In this document: positions 33,850-45,239 of the stretch, piece after piece
Numbering within the stretch: position 1 is the stretch's first letter
How the letters are laid out: every line of letters starts with the position of its first letter
From: Frankiaceae bacterium
GTDB lineage: Bacteria; Actinomycetota; Actinomycetes; BP-191
Assembly: GCA_035556555.1 (NCBI GenBank)
Contig: DATMES010000035.1
Span: 62,001 to 126,000, forward strand
Reading direction: 5' to 3'
DNA length: 64,000 bases
Program-made: the position numbers and the translations under genes
Notes under the pieces: model-generated
Told to the model about the DNA's origin: nothing
Database searches by the model: none
Seen by the model: only the letters and a program-made list of their open reading frames with translations

Positions 33850-34848
33850 GTGGACGTGTTCGAGTCGCTCCATGTCAACCACTGGGCCGGGCTCATCGAC
33901 GCGGCCGCGGTGCTCCTCGTCCTCGGCGTGTGGCTGCTTATCGACGCGTCGTTCGCGTTCCTCCGCGCGGTCCTGCGCGTCGCCGGTGCCGCGCTGCTCG
34001 TCGCCGCGGCAGGCGTCGTCGTCCAGCGGGCCGTCGGCCTGGTCCACGCCGGCGTGCTGCGCGAGACGTTCGCCGCCGCGACCGGCGAGGAGAGCACGGG
34101 CGACCGGTCGCTCGTGGTGCTCGGGGTCGCCGCGGTGGCGCTCGTGGCGGGCGTGGTGCTGGCGACGCTCGGTGCCGAGGACGACGACGAGGCGTACGAC
34201 GCCGACCTCGACGACGAGGAGGAGGACGACGAGCCGGTGCCCGCACCGGTCGCGCCGCCGCCGTCCGCGTGGTCGCGTACGGAGGTCCTCGGCGACGCCC
34301 CCGAACGCGGCCGCTGGGACCCTGACCCCGAGCCGGAGCCGTCGGAGCCGCTCGGCCTCACGCCCCGCGCCCACGCGGTGCCGCTCCTCGCGCTCGCCGT
34401 CGCGCTCGCGCTGCCCACGGCATCCCGCGTCGGCGAGGCGCCGCTCGACGCCATGCCGTTCCTCGGCGACCTCGGGGTGCTCCAGGCCGCGGGGCACGCC
34501 ATGACCGGCCTGCTCGCCGGGCTGGCCCTGCTCGGCGGCGTTCTCGCGCTCGGCGTGGACGAACGCCGCGTCGTCGTCCCCGCGTTCGCCCTCACGGCGA
34601 TCGGCGCGGGGCTCGGCGGCGCGTTCCTCCCCGCGCTCGCCAACGAGCACTGGGTCGCCGGCGCCACCGGTGCGATGGCCGGGCTGCTGCTGCCTTCGGG
34701 GTATCGCGTGCTGCGCAGGCTGCCCGCCGCGTCCCGCGGTGCGCTGGTCACCGGGGTGCTGGGGGCGGCGGCGCTGCTGGCGGCGTCGATGTTCCTGCGG
34801 GCGCACGCGGTGAAGGCACTGTTCGAGGAGCAGTTCCTGCGGTTCTGA
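33850..34848 (+). CDS. Multi-pass membrane protein, first of tandem paralogues
   Basis: 332 aa from a GTG. About seven membrane helices, split by a long acidic cytoplasmic or external linker (~112-168, with runs such as DLDDEEEDDE and DPDPEPEPSEP). After the linker comes ALANEHWVAGATGAMAGLLL, which matches the neighbour's VANEHWAMVATGLAAGLLA in the same relative place. No transporter or enzyme motif. Twelve bases separate it from the next gene, so they form an operon. Confidence 0.7.
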   Translation: MDVFESLHVNHWAGLIDAAAVLLVLGVWLLIDASFAFLRAVLRVAGAALLVAAAGVVVQRAVGLVHAGVLRETFAAATGEESTGDRSLVVLGVAAVALVAGVVLATLGAEDDDEAYDADLDDEEEDDEPVPAPVAPPPSAWSRTEVLGDAPERGRWDPDPEPEPSEPLGLTPRAHAVPLLALAVALALPTASRVGEAPLDAMPFLGDLGVLQAAGHAMTGLLAGLALLGGVLALGVDERRVVVPAFALTAIGAGLGGAFLPALANEHWVAGATGAMAGLLLPSGYRVLRRLPAASRGALVTGVLGAAALLAASMFLRAHAVKALFEEQFLRF

Positions 34849-34860
34849 CGAGGAGGAACG

Positions 34861-35718
34861 ATGGTGGGGCAGATCGGGCCGCTGGACGCGTGGCTCGTCG
34901 TGGCCGACGTCGCGGGCGTGCTGGCCGTGCTCGCCGCGTGGCTGCTGCTCTCCGGGGCCGGCGACCGGGCCAGGGCGTACGGCGCCGCCGCCGGTGCCGC
35001 GCTCGTCGCGCTCGGGCTCGGCAGCGCGCTGTTCCGGGTGTCGGGCAACGTCTCGAACCTCACGCTCGACGCCGGCCTCCCTGGCAGCAACATCGCGGCG
35101 TACGCCGTCCTGCTGGTCGCCGGCGTCGCGGCCGGGGTGGGTGCGGTCGTGGCTGCCCGGCGCCGGGAGACGGGGACGGGGCGGCTCCCGCTGGAGCTCG
35201 CCGTCGTGGCGGTCGCGGTGGCGTTGCCGTCCCTCGTCCACCCGGCCGGGGAGCGGGCGCCCGACAGGTGGGAGGTCACCGCGGCCGTCGTCGCCGTTCA
35301 CGTGCTGAGCGGCGTGGTCGTGGCGGGCGGGCTGCTCGTCGTGCTGGGCTACGACGACGACCCGCCGGCGGGGGCCGTGGCCGGCGCGTTCGCGCTGGTC
35401 GCTGTCGTCACCGTCGCCGGGTGGGTCTGGCAGGAGCAGGTCGCCAACGAGCACTGGGCGATGGTCGCGACCGGCCTCGCCGCCGGGCTGCTGGCGGCGG
35501 TGGCGCTGCCGCTGCTGCGCGACGTCGTGCCCGCCGACGCCTCGGCGGTCGTCGCGGGTGTGCTCGCGGTGCTCGTCGTGCTCGTGCTGGCGGGGCTCGC
35601 CAACGGTCAGGCGTTCCGCGAGTACGGCGAGCTCCAGGGCGAGCGGAGCCTCGACCTCGTGGACGAGGGCAACGACGGCCCTCGGAGCCTCCCGTACACC
35701 GAGCTGCCGACGCCCTAG
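34861..35718 (+). CDS. Multi-pass membrane protein, second of tandem paralogues
   Basis: 285 aa, ATG start with GAGGAGGAA upstream. Eight or so membrane helices and no linker like the first protein's. The shared NEHW-x4-ATG-x-x-AGLL motif and a similar N-terminal helix (DAWLVVADVAGVLAVLAAWLLL) suggest ancient duplication. Its TAG stop is formed by the left CTAG end of the repeat element that follows. Confidence 0.7.
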   Translation: MVGQIGPLDAWLVVADVAGVLAVLAAWLLLSGAGDRARAYGAAAGAALVALGLGSALFRVSGNVSNLTLDAGLPGSNIAAYAVLLVAGVAAGVGAVVAARRRETGTGRLPLELAVVAVAVALPSLVHPAGERAPDRWEVTAAVVAVHVLSGVVVAGGLLVVLGYDDDPPAGAVAGAFALVAVVTVAGWVWQEQVANEHWAMVATGLAAGLLAAVALPLLRDVVPADASAVVAGVLAVLVVLVLAGLANGQAFREYGELQGERSLDLVDEGNDGPRSLPYTELPTP

Positions 35719-35900
35719 TAGCGCTTGGCGAAGCGCACTGGTTGGTGACGCGGGGTGACACGCCGTGCTCCCGTGACCGCCGCCGGGGCGTTCGGGGTGC
35801 GAATTGCTCCTTTTCCCCGCACGGGCCGCAACCCGGTTGCGTACGTGACCGGCGGTGCGGTTACGGCGGGTGACCGCAGGTGGAGTTTCGCCAAGGCCTC

Positions 35901-35904
<4 letters not shown>
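35715..35904. repeat. CTAG element, copy B (190 bp)
   Basis: Best-preserved copy. Left end CTAGTAGCGCTTGGCGAA, right end TTCGCCAAGGCCTCCTAG: 18-bp imperfect terminal inverted repeats. The core shared with copy A includes TTCGGGGTGCG, CTCCTTTTCCCCGCACGG and CCGCAACCCGGTTGCG. Both CTAG ends serve as stop codons: TAG of the membrane-protein gene on the left and, on the other strand, TAG of asd on the right. Confidence 0.85.
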
Positions 35905-38212
<2,308 letters not shown>

Positions 38213-38219
38213 TCGGGCC

Positions 38220-38229
38220 AGTCTACGAT
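38220..38229. promoter_or_regulatory. Overlapping diverging -10 boxes (lysC and lipoprotein)
   Basis: TAGACT on the minus strand is seven bases before lysC ATG. TACGAT on the plus strand is six bases before the lipoprotein GTG. The two boxes share the central TA, so both promoters cannot be occupied by polymerase at once. Confidence 0.55.
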
Positions 38230-38235
38230 CGGCGC

Positions 38236-39036
38236 GTGCGTACCCGGCCGCTGCTGCTCGCGTTGCTCCTCGTCGCGCTTCCCGCGTGCACCGAGGACAA
38301 GAAGCCGCCGTACGACCCCGACGCGCCGCTGAAGGAGGCGCGGGCCCGCCTGGCGGTGCTCGCGCAGGCGACGGCGAACGGCGCGTACGACGCGCAGTAC
38401 CGCTTCCTCCAGCTCCCCTCCAACACCGCCGGCGTCATCCGGATCCGGCAGTCGCCGCCGCAGTACCGCATCGACATCGTGTCCAAGGACGGCGCGTCGT
38501 TCTTCGCGCTGAAGAGCGGCATCGTGTCGTGCTCCTCGAAGGCGTCGAAGAAGACCTGCTTCCTCGTGGCGCGGCCCGGCGAGGAGGTGCCGGCGCTGTT
38601 CGACCCGGGCGTGCAGCGGCTGTTCCGCGACGCCGTCGAGGACCTCGCCGCCAACCCCAACGGCTACATCGTCCGCCGCGTCGACCCCGTCCCGACCGCG
38701 ACACCGGTGTCGGCCACGCCGACGCCGACTCCGACGAAGACGCCGTCGAAGAAGCCGGTGTCGCCCACGCCGTCCCTGCTCCCGATCCCCGTGGGCGAGT
38801 GCTTCGAGGTGACGCGCACCATCGAGACGCCGGACCCGCAGCAGCCGTCGGGGTTCGAGAACGGCACGTACTGCTTCGCCGAGCAGGGCGTCGCGACGTC
38901 CATCAACGTGAAGTCGGGGACGATGACGCTGGTGAAGCTGCTCGGCCCGCCGCCGGCCGCGGCGTTCAAGCCGCCGGCGAAGGTCCAGAAGCTGCCCGAG
39001 CTCACGCCGACCCCGACCCCGTCGAAGAAGAAGTAG
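38236..39036 (+). CDS. Lipoprotein of unknown function
   Basis: 266 aa from a GTG. Lipobox ALPAC (Cys ~16). The N-terminal domain (~30-145) has [21 protein letters not shown], reminiscent of outer-face lipid- or sigma-associated lipoproteins, with Cys pairs in [12 protein letters not shown] Pro-Thr-Lys linker (~150-180) leads to a second small domain with GECFEVTRT and [10 protein letters not shown]. No enzyme motif. Inserted on the plus strand between lysC and recR, which are adjacent-type genes in many actinobacteria. Confidence 0.78.
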   Translation: MRTRPLLLALLLVALPACTEDKKPPYDPDAPLKEARARLAVLAQATANGAYDAQYRFLQLPSNTAGVIRIRQSPPQYRIDIVSKDGASFFALKSGIVSCSSKASKKTCFLVARPGEEVPALFDPGVQRLFRDAVEDLAANPNGYIVRRVDPVPTATPVSATPTPTPTKTPSKKPVSPTPSLLPIPVGECFEVTRTIETPDPQQPSGFENGTYCFAEQGVATSINVKSGTMTLVKLLGPPPAAAFKPPAKVQKLPELTPTPTPSKKK

Positions 39037-39052
39037 ACGCGCCCCTGCTACC

Positions 39053-39104
39053 CGTTCTTTGAAGATCACCACGCGCGAGACCGGCGTGCGGGCTGCAGAG
39101 AACG
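39053..39104. repeat. 52-bp element, copy 3 (inverted)
   Basis: Inverted copy, closest to copy 1: ends CGTTCT/AGAACG intact and core GAGACCGGCG intact. Lies between the converging lipoprotein and recR genes, 16 bases from each stop. Confidence 0.8.
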
Positions 39105-39119
39105 AGCGGGGGGCGGGGG

Positions 39120-39719
39120 CTACACGTCGAGGAGCCTGCGGCCCTCGAACGCCCTGCCGAGGGTGACCTCGTCGGCGTACTCCAGGTCCCCGCCCACCGG
39201 CAGCCCGCTCGCGAGCCGCGTCACGCGCATGCCCATCGGCTTCACGAGCCGCGCCAGGTAGGTGGCCGTGGCCTCGCCTTCGAGGTTCGGGTCGGTGGCG
39301 AGGATCAGCTCGGTCACGGAGCCGTCGGCGAGGCGCAGCATGAGCTCGCGGATGCGCAGGTCGTCGGGGCCGACGCCCTCGATGGGGCTGATCGCGCCGC
39401 CGAGCACGTGGTAGCGGCCCTTGAACTCCCGCGTCTTCTCGATGGCGACGACGTCCTTCGGCTCCTCGACGACGCAGATCACCGTGAGGTCGCGGCGGGT
39501 GTCGCGGCAGATGCGGCACTCCTCGGCCTCGGCGACGTTGCCGCAGACCCGGCAGAACTTCACCTTGTCCTTGACCTCGGTCAGCGCGTGGGCCAGCCGC
39601 TTCACGTCCGCGGGGTCGGCGGCGAGCAGGTGGAACGCGATCCGCTGCGCGCCCTTCGGCCCGACCCCGGGGAGGCGGCCGAGCTCGTCGATGAGGTCCT
39701 GGACCGGGCCTTCGTACAC
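39120..39719 (-). CDS. recR: Recombination protein RecR
   Basis: 199 aa, normal RecR length, from a GTG. Helix-hairpin-helix [19 protein letters not shown], the C4 zinc finger CRVCG...CRIC (~57-72), then a TOPRIM domain beginning [15 protein letters not shown]. The C-terminal Walker-like [15 protein letters not shown] is intact. Acts with RecF/RecO in loading RecA on gapped DNA. Normally directly after ybaB; here a plus-strand sigma cassette separates them. Confidence 0.96.
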   Translation of the reverse strand: MYEGPVQDLIDELGRLPGVGPKGAQRIAFHLLAADPADVKRLAHALTEVKDKVKFCRVCGNVAEAEECRICRDTRRDLTVICVVEEPKDVVAIEKTREFKGRYHVLGGAISPIEGVGPDDLRIRELMLRLADGSVTELILATDPNLEGEATATYLARLVKPMGMRVTRLASGLPVGGDLEYADEVTLGRAFEGRRLLDV

Positions 39720-39772
39720 CCCGTCAGTCTCTCGCGGAACGCCGCCCTCCGCCGGTCGCCGCGCGGACCCGG

Positions 39773-39807
39773 GGCAACCATTCGGGGCTCCCATCCGGTC
39801 GTACGCT
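39773..39807 (+). promoter_or_regulatory. Candidate ECF-type promoter of sigma cassette 1
   Basis: GGCAACCATTC, then 18 bases including GTCG, then TACGCT. The sigma cassette 2 promoter has the same two parts at the same 29-base offset (GGCAACCGTTT and TAGGGT). This suggests a shared recognition sequence, possibly autoregulation. Confidence 0.45.
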
Positions 39808-39834
39808 CGGCGACGGCGAACGAGAGGCGGCGGG

Positions 39835-40350
39835 GTGGGCGAGGCGGCGCGGGAGGCGTTCACGGAGTTCGTCCGTGCGCGCGGCACGGCGCTGCACCGC
39901 ACGGCGTTCATGCTCACCGGCGACTGGGCGCTCGCCGAGGACCTGCTGCAGACGGCGCTGGCGAAGTCGTACCTGCGCTGGGACCGCGTCGCCGTCGAGA
40001 ACCCGGAGGCGTACGTCCGCCGGGTCCTCGTGACGACGTACGCCTCGTGGTGGCGCCGCCGCTGGCGTGGCGAGGTGCCGACGGAGGCGCTGCCCGACAC
40101 GCCGAAGCCGGACGGCTGGGCCGACGTGGACGCGCGCGACGCGCTGCGCAGTGCGCTGGCCCGGCTGCCGCGGCGGATGCGCGCGGTGGTGGTGCTGAGG
40201 TTCCACGAGGACATGACCGAGGTGGCCGTCGCGGAGGCGCTCGGCGTCTCGGTCGGCACCGTGAAGAGCCAGGCCGCGAAGGGCCTGGCGAAGCTGCGCG
40301 CCGACGCCGGGCTGACCGGCTACGCGCACGCGGTGACGGAGGCGGAGTGA
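39835..40350 (+). CDS. SigE-family RNA polymerase sigma factor 1
   Basis: 171 aa from a GTG. Region 2: [33 protein letters not shown], with [16 protein letters not shown] at its end. Region 4: [36 protein letters not shown]. This is the SigE-family (TIGR02983-type) ECF-like architecture common in actinobacteria. Start codon of the next gene overlaps its stop (GTGA). About 75% identical by eye to sigma factor 2 located 2 kb away. Confidence 0.92.
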   Translation: MGEAAREAFTEFVRARGTALHRTAFMLTGDWALAEDLLQTALAKSYLRWDRVAVENPEAYVRRVLVTTYASWWRRRWRGEVPTEALPDTPKPDGWADVDARDALRSALARLPRRMRAVVVLRFHEDMTEVAVAEALGVSVGTVKSQAAKGLAKLRADAGLTGYAHAVTEAE

Positions 40351-41441
40351 CCATCCACGACGAGCAGGACCTGCGCGAGCGGCTGCTCGCGGTCAGCGCG
40401 GCGACCCCGCCTGCGCCGGCGTCGCGCGCGGACTCGGCGGTACGCCGCGCCGCAGGGATCCAGCGCCGCCGCGCGGCCGTGGCGGCGGTGGCGGTGCTCG
40501 TACCTGCGTTCGTCGTGGGCGCCGTGGCTCTGCGGCCCGCGCCGTCCGTGGACTACGCGTCGCCGGCGTCGTGGCCGGACCGTCGCGACCCTGCGCTGGC
40601 CGACCTGGAGGAGCCGGCGGTCGCCGACTGGGCGAACTCCGCGGGCCTCGCCCCCGGCGAGCGCGTGCACTGGCTCTGGTCGGGCCGTGTGCCGGCGACG
40701 GGCTACGTCGTCATGGCGTTCGCCGTCTGCGCGGAAGACACGTGCGGCAGGACCGTGCTGCAGTACGGCGACGAGGACCTGCTCAGGGAGCCGGGCGAGA
40801 ACGCGTGGCAGACGACGTCGTGGGACATCGCGCCCGGCACGCCGGCGCCGCCGCTGTCGGAGTACCTCGTCACCGACGCGACGTACCGGGCCGGACCGAG
40901 GACGGTGCTGTTCGTGCTGCCCGCGCCCGACGCGGCGGAGGTGTCGTACGACTCGCCTGCGCGTGCGGGCCGGGGCGGCGCGGCGGGTCGTCTCGCACCG
41001 CTGGACGGGGCGTTCGCCGGGGACGTCGGCTACCTGGCCGAGCACGCGACGATCACCGTGCGGGACGAGGGCGGCAGGGTCCGCCACACCGGCCTGGTCG
41101 GTGACGAGGACAGCGTCGGCAGCGCCGAGCGCATCGACACCGTCGCCATCCCCCCTGGCTACGACGCCGTCGCGACGCAATGGAACCAGATCGGGACGAC
41201 CCCGGAGACGAACGCGCACCTCAACGCGTCGCGCCGCGAGCGCGCGCTCTTTCTGCGCTGTGCCGCGATCGCCCCGATGCGGGTCGTCGTCAACGGGGTG
41301 GAGACCCAGGTGCGGTGCGACGGCATCACGCGCATGGTCGCGCCACCGGCCCTGCCGCTCGGCGGGACGTACGAGTACACGCTCAGCTCGGACGACCCGT
41401 ACGCGGTGTACGTCGCGACGGAGGCCGTCGCCGTGCCGTAG
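40347..41441 (+). CDS. Membrane-anchored partner of sigma factor 1
   Basis: 364 aa. A cytoplasmic N-terminus of ~45 residues (EQDLRERLLAVSAATPPAPASRADSAVRRA) precedes one membrane helix (~48-65) and a large outer domain with Cys pairs (FAVCAEDTCGR; LFLRCAAIA; TQVRCDGI). The gene arrangement suggests an anti-sigma-like sensor, but no zinc-anti-sigma motif (HxxxCxxC) is present. Paralogue of the protein paired with sigma factor 2. Confidence 0.75.
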   Translation: MTIHDEQDLRERLLAVSAATPPAPASRADSAVRRAAGIQRRRAAVAAVAVLVPAFVVGAVALRPAPSVDYASPASWPDRRDPALADLEEPAVADWANSAGLAPGERVHWLWSGRVPATGYVVMAFAVCAEDTCGRTVLQYGDEDLLREPGENAWQTTSWDIAPGTPAPPLSEYLVTDATYRAGPRTVLFVLPAPDAAEVSYDSPARAGRGGAAGRLAPLDGAFAGDVGYLAEHATITVRDEGGRVRHTGLVGDEDSVGSAERIDTVAIPPGYDAVATQWNQIGTTPETNAHLNASRRERALFLRCAAIAPMRVVVNGVETQVRCDGITRMVAPPALPLGGTYEYTLSSDDPYAVYVATEAVAVP

Positions 41442-41777
41442 CTACATCCCGGGCAGGCCGAGGCCGCCGCCGAGGCCGCCCGCGAGCGGGCCCATCTTCT
41501 CCGCGGCCAGCTCCTGCGCCGCGCGGCTGGCGTCGCGGACGGCGGCGACGACGAGGTCGGTCAGCGTCTCGACGTCCTCCGGGTCGACGATGCTCGGGTC
41601 GATCGTCAGCGCGAGCAGGTCGCCGGCGCCGCTCACCGTCGCCTTGACCATGCCGTTGCCGGCCTGGCCCTCGACCTGGGCGTTGCCGAGCTCCTCCTGC
41701 GCGGCCAGCATCTGCTGCTGCATCTTCTGCGCCTGCTTCATGAGCTGCTGCATGTTCGGCGGGCCGCCGGGTCGCAT
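41442..41777 (-). CDS. YbaB/EbfC family nucleoid-associated protein
   Basis: 111 aa. [30 protein letters not shown], then [41 protein letters not shown], the typical EbfC fold that binds DNA as a dimer. Gly-rich C-terminus [12 protein letters not shown]. Usually between dnaX and recR. Stop codon abuts the converging partner-protein gene with no spacer. Confidence 0.94.
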   Translation of the reverse strand: MRPGGPPNMQQLMKQAQKMQQQMLAAQEELGNAQVEGQAGNGMVKATVSGAGDLLALTIDPSIVDPEDVETLTDLVVAAVRDASRAAQELAAEKMGPLAGGLGGGLGLPGM

Positions 41778-41815
41778 CGGGTTCTCCGTTCGTCGCGTTC
41801 GTCCGAGCGTACCCG

Positions 41816-41850
41816 GGCAACCGTTTCCGGACGTCACCGTGTCCTAGGGT
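41816..41850 (+). promoter_or_regulatory. Candidate ECF-type promoter of sigma cassette 2
   Basis: GGCAACCGTTT, then 18 bases including GTCC, then TAGGGT. The two boxes are at exactly the same offset as in cassette 1. A 25-base leader separates the -10 from the ATG. Confidence 0.5.
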
Positions 41851-41875
41851 CCGACAAGAGGGGGTTGGGCCCGGA

Positions 41876-42379
41876 ATGGACGTTCTGGAGCGCACGGACT
41901 TCACCGAGTTCGTCCGCGCGCGAGGCACGGCACTGCACCAGACCGCGTACCTGCTGACCGGCGACTGGTCGCTCGCCGAGGACCTGCTGCAGACGGCGCT
42001 GGCGAAGTGCTACCCGAAGTGGGAGCGCATCGAGGCGGAGGACCCCGAGGGGTACGTCCGCAGGACGCTGCTCAACACGTACGCCACCTGGTGGCGGCGC
42101 CGCTGGCGCGGCGAGGTGCCGCACGGCGTACTGCCCGAGGGCGCGGTCGTGGACCGGTGGGCCGACGTGGACGCGCGCGCCGCGCTCCACCGGGCGCTCG
42201 GCCGGCTGCCGCGGCGGATGCGCGCGGTGATCGTGCTGCGGTTCCACGAGGACATGACGGAGACCGCCGTCGCCGAGGCGCTCGGCATCTCGGTCGGCAC
42301 GGTGAAGAGCCAGACGGCGAAGGCGCTCGCCAAGCTCCGCGGCGACGCGGCGCTCGCGGGCTGGACCGAGGGACGGTGA
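41876..42379 (+). CDS. SigE-family RNA polymerase sigma factor 2
   Basis: 167 aa. Region 2 [27 protein letters not shown] and region 4 [36 protein letters not shown] are nearly the same as in sigma factor 1. They differ mainly in the linker (PHGVLPEGAVVDRWADVDARAA). Likely a tandem duplicate now separated by ybaB. Should direct transcription of a small regulon including itself. Confidence 0.92.
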   Translation: MDVLERTDFTEFVRARGTALHQTAYLLTGDWSLAEDLLQTALAKCYPKWERIEAEDPEGYVRRTLLNTYATWWRRRWRGEVPHGVLPEGAVVDRWADVDARAALHRALGRLPRRMRAVIVLRFHEDMTETAVAEALGISVGTVKSQTAKALAKLRGDAALAGWTEGR

Positions 42380-42384
42380 ACGGG

Positions 42385-43455
42385 ATGACGCTGGACGAGA
42401 ACGACCTCAGGGCCGGACTGCACGCGCTGACCGCGTCGCCGCCCCCCGCCCCCGCGGACCGCGCGGCGGTCAGCGTACGGCGCCTGCGCACGCAGCGACG
42501 CCGGCGTACGGGCTTCGCCGTCGCCACGGCGTTCGCCGTCGCGCTGCCGCTCGTGGCCGTCGTGACCCGCGGACCCGAGCAGGTGACGGAGCACGTCGTC
42601 GCCCAGGAGCCGCTCGCCACGGCACTGCTGGAGTGGCCCACGCGGTACGGCGAGGGCAGCAGGGAGTTCGGGCAGTACGCCGTGGACTACGAGAGCAGGT
42701 CGAAGGATCCGGGAGCGGTACGCCTGCTCTACGCGGGCAGGGTCGGTGACTTCGAGGTCGCGGTCGTGGCGCGCTGCGGCGCGACCGCGTGCCGCGAGGT
42801 CAACCTCATGTACCACGACCTCGGTCAGAAGGGTTCGGAGCTGGTCGAAGGCGGTCGCCTCGCCCCCGCCGCGAAGGCGCAGCCGATCGGCTGGTACTTC
42901 CCTGCCGACGGGGGGTCGAGGCTGTTCGTGCTCGGCCCGCCGGAGAGCCGGCGCCTGCGGGGCGACGGCATCGACGTCACGGACGGCGAGGGCGTGTTCG
43001 AGACCCGCATCGGCTGGCGCGAGTCGTACCTCGACGTCCGGGTCCTGGATGGGGAGTCCGGGATCGTCGCCTCCGGCCGCCCCGGCCTGCCGAGTGTGGA
43101 TCCGGTCGACGCGGTGCCCTACGCCGAGCCGCCGGTCACCCCCGCGCGGGTGCCGGACGGCTACCGCGCCGGCCCCGTCTACACCAGGCAGGTCGGCACG
43201 AACCGCGGCGAGTTCCACGAGGCGTTCGCGGAGCGCGGCGTCACGGGGCCGTACCGCGTGTTCGCGGTGTGCCGCGGCCCCGCCAAGGAGGTCACCGTGC
43301 TCACCCACACTGTCATCTCAGGAAAGGTGCCGTGCGACGGCCGGGTGCACGCGGGCCCGCTGGACGAGTTCGAACGTCCGGGAGCGAGCTTCGACGTCTA
43401 CGCGGAGGACCCGTTCGTGACGTACTCCGTGGCGGTGGGCTACCCGGAGGACTAG
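42385..43455 (+). CDS. Membrane-anchored partner of sigma factor 2
   Basis: 356 aa. Start chosen by alignment with its paralogue (TLDENDLRAGL against [12 protein letters not shown]); a GTG nine bases earlier overlaps the sigma stop and is equally possible. Membrane helix ~42-60. The outer domain contains Cys pairs in VVARCGATACREV and RVFAVCRGP plus KVPCDGRV. No known anti-sigma motif. Last four bases overlap the converging dnaX stop. Confidence 0.75.
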   Translation: MTLDENDLRAGLHALTASPPPAPADRAAVSVRRLRTQRRRRTGFAVATAFAVALPLVAVVTRGPEQVTEHVVAQEPLATALLEWPTRYGEGSREFGQYAVDYESRSKDPGAVRLLYAGRVGDFEVAVVARCGATACREVNLMYHDLGQKGSELVEGGRLAPAAKAQPIGWYFPADGGSRLFVLGPPESRRLRGDGIDVTDGEGVFETRIGWRESYLDVRVLDGESGIVASGRPGLPSVDPVDAVPYAEPPVTPARVPDGYRAGPVYTRQVGTNRGEFHEAFAERGVTGPYRVFAVCRGPAKEVTVLTHTVISGKVPCDGRVHAGPLDEFERPGASFDVYAEDPFVTYSVAVGYPED

Positions 43456-45212
43456 TCGTCCACCGACGAGATGACCTGGGCGCCCAGGCCCGACTTGAGC
43501 AGGGCCATCGCCGGGTCCTCCCCGCTGCGTACGGCGGGCGCGGCCTCGTCGTCGGCCGCCTCGCGCGGGTCGAACTCCTCCTCCGGCGGCGCCGGCGGGG
43601 GAGCCGGGCGCTCAGGGGCGGCGGCCGGAGCGGCGGTGCCGTCGCCGAAGTCGACGCGCACCACCCAGTCGACCCCGAGCACCTCGGCCAGCGCGTCGTG
43701 GACGACGTCGTGGTTGGGCGGCTTGTCGAACTGCCTCGCCAGCGGCGAGTGCTGGAACGTCAGCGTCAGCTCGCGGCCGTTCAGCGCCGTCACCTGCGCG
43801 GTGTCGAGCAGCGCGCGGGTGGTGCGCTTGCGCTGCGCCACGGCGTCGAGGACGGCGTCCCAGACGCGGCGTACGGCGGCCGCGTCGAGGTCTCCCGACG
43901 CCACCGGCGGCGGGCTCGGCGGTGCCTCGGTCATCGGCGGCGGTACGGGCTCCGGATCCGGCTCCACCACGGGTGCCGCGGCCTCGGCGGGCGGCGCCGC
44001 GGGAGCGGCCTGCGGGGGGGCCGCGACCGGCGCCGGGGCGGGAGGGGCGTCGCCGGCGATGGAGAGGCGGCGTTCGAGCCGGTCGAGGCGCGCGAGCGTG
44101 GCCTGCTCGTCGGCGGCCGAGCCGGGCAGCAGGACCCGCGCGCAGATCAGCTCCAGCACGAGCTTGGGGCTCGTGGTGCCCCGCATCTCGGTGAGGCCCG
44201 CGTAGACGAGGTCGGCCGCCCGCGACAGCTCGGCCGGGCCGAAGCGCGTGGCCTGCTGCTGGAGACGGGGCAGCTCGTCGGGGGGTACGTCCACGAGCTC
44301 GCGTTCGGCGGCGTCGGGCGCGCGCTGCAGCACGATGAGGTCGCGCAGCCGGTCGAGCAGGTCGCTCGCGAAGCGGCGCGGGTCGTGCCCGGCCTCGACC
44401 ACGCGGTTGACGGTCCCGAACACCGCCGCCCCGTCGCGCGCCGCGAACGCGTCCACGACCTCGTCGAGCAACGCCGCGTCGGTCACGCCGAGCAGCGCCG
44501 CCGCGAGCGGGTACGTCACGCCGTCCGGCCCGGCACCGGCGATGAGCTGGTCGAGGACGGACAGCGCGTCGCGGACGGAGCCGCCGCCGGCGCGGACGAC
44601 GAGCGGGATCGCCCGGCGGTCGATCTCGATGCCCTCGGACGTGCAGATCGACTCCAGGTGCGCGGACATCTTGCGCGCGGGCACCAGGCGGAACGGGTAG
44701 TGGTGCGTCCGCGACTTGATGGTGCCGATGACCGCCTGCGGCTCCGTCGTCGCGAACACGAACTTGAGGAACTCCGGCGGCTCCTCGACCACCTTGAGCA
44801 GGGCGTTGAAGCCCGCCGAGGACACCATGTGCGCCTCGTCCACGATGTAGACCTTGAAGCGCGCCGAGACCGGCGAGAAGAACGCCCGCTCGCGCAGGTC
44901 GCGCGCGTCGTCCACGCCGCCGTGCGACGCGGCGTCGATCTCCACGACGTCGAGGGACGTACCGGCGGTGATCGCGACGCACTGGTCGCAGGTGCCGCAC
45001 GGCTCGGGGGTGGGGCCGTTCTCGCAGTTCAGCGAGCGCGCGAGGATGCGCGCCGAGGACGTCTTGCCGCAGCCGCGCGGGCCGGAGAACAGGTACGCGT
45101 GGTGGACCCGCCCGGAGCGCAGCGCCTGCTGCAGCGCCTCGGTGACGTGCTCCTGGCCGACGACCTCGGCGAACGTCGCCGGGCGGTAGCGCCGATACAG
45201 AGCGAGAGTCAA
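43452..45212 (-). CDS. dnaX: DNA polymerase III subunit gamma/tau
   Basis: 586 aa from a TTG (LTLALYRRYRPATF...). P-loop GPRGCGKTSSA, zinc module Cys in CENGPTPEPCGTCDQC, Walker B VYIVDEAHMVS, sensor 1 in VFATTEP. Followed by the collar domain, an Ala/Pro-rich linker (~390-460) and a tau-like C-terminal domain. No ATG is available at the usual place and upstream codons run into the SRP RNA, which supports TTG. Clamp-loader ATPase at the replication fork. No tau/gamma frameshift site noticed. Confidence 0.94.
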   Translation of the reverse strand: MTLALYRRYRPATFAEVVGQEHVTEALQQALRSGRVHHAYLFSGPRGCGKTSSARILARSLNCENGPTPEPCGTCDQCVAITAGTSLDVVEIDAASHGGVDDARDLRERAFFSPVSARFKVYIVDEAHMVSSAGFNALLKVVEEPPEFLKFVFATTEPQAVIGTIKSRTHHYPFRLVPARKMSAHLESICTSEGIEIDRRAIPLVVRAGGGSVRDALSVLDQLIAGAGPDGVTYPLAAALLGVTDAALLDEVVDAFAARDGAAVFGTVNRVVEAGHDPRRFASDLLDRLRDLIVLQRAPDAAERELVDVPPDELPRLQQQATRFGPAELSRAADLVYAGLTEMRGTTSPKLVLELICARVLLPGSAADEQATLARLDRLERRLSIAGDAPPAPAPVAAPPQAAPAAPPAEAAAPVVEPDPEPVPPPMTEAPPSPPPVASGDLDAAAVRRVWDAVLDAVAQRKRTTRALLDTAQVTALNGRELTLTFQHSPLARQFDKPPNHDVVHDALAEVLGVDWVVRVDFGDGTAAPAAAPERPAPPPAPPEEEFDPREAADDEAAPAVRSGEDPAMALLKSGLGAQVISSVDD

Positions 45213-45239
45213 CGGGCGTCCCAGGGGTCGGAAAGCGGG

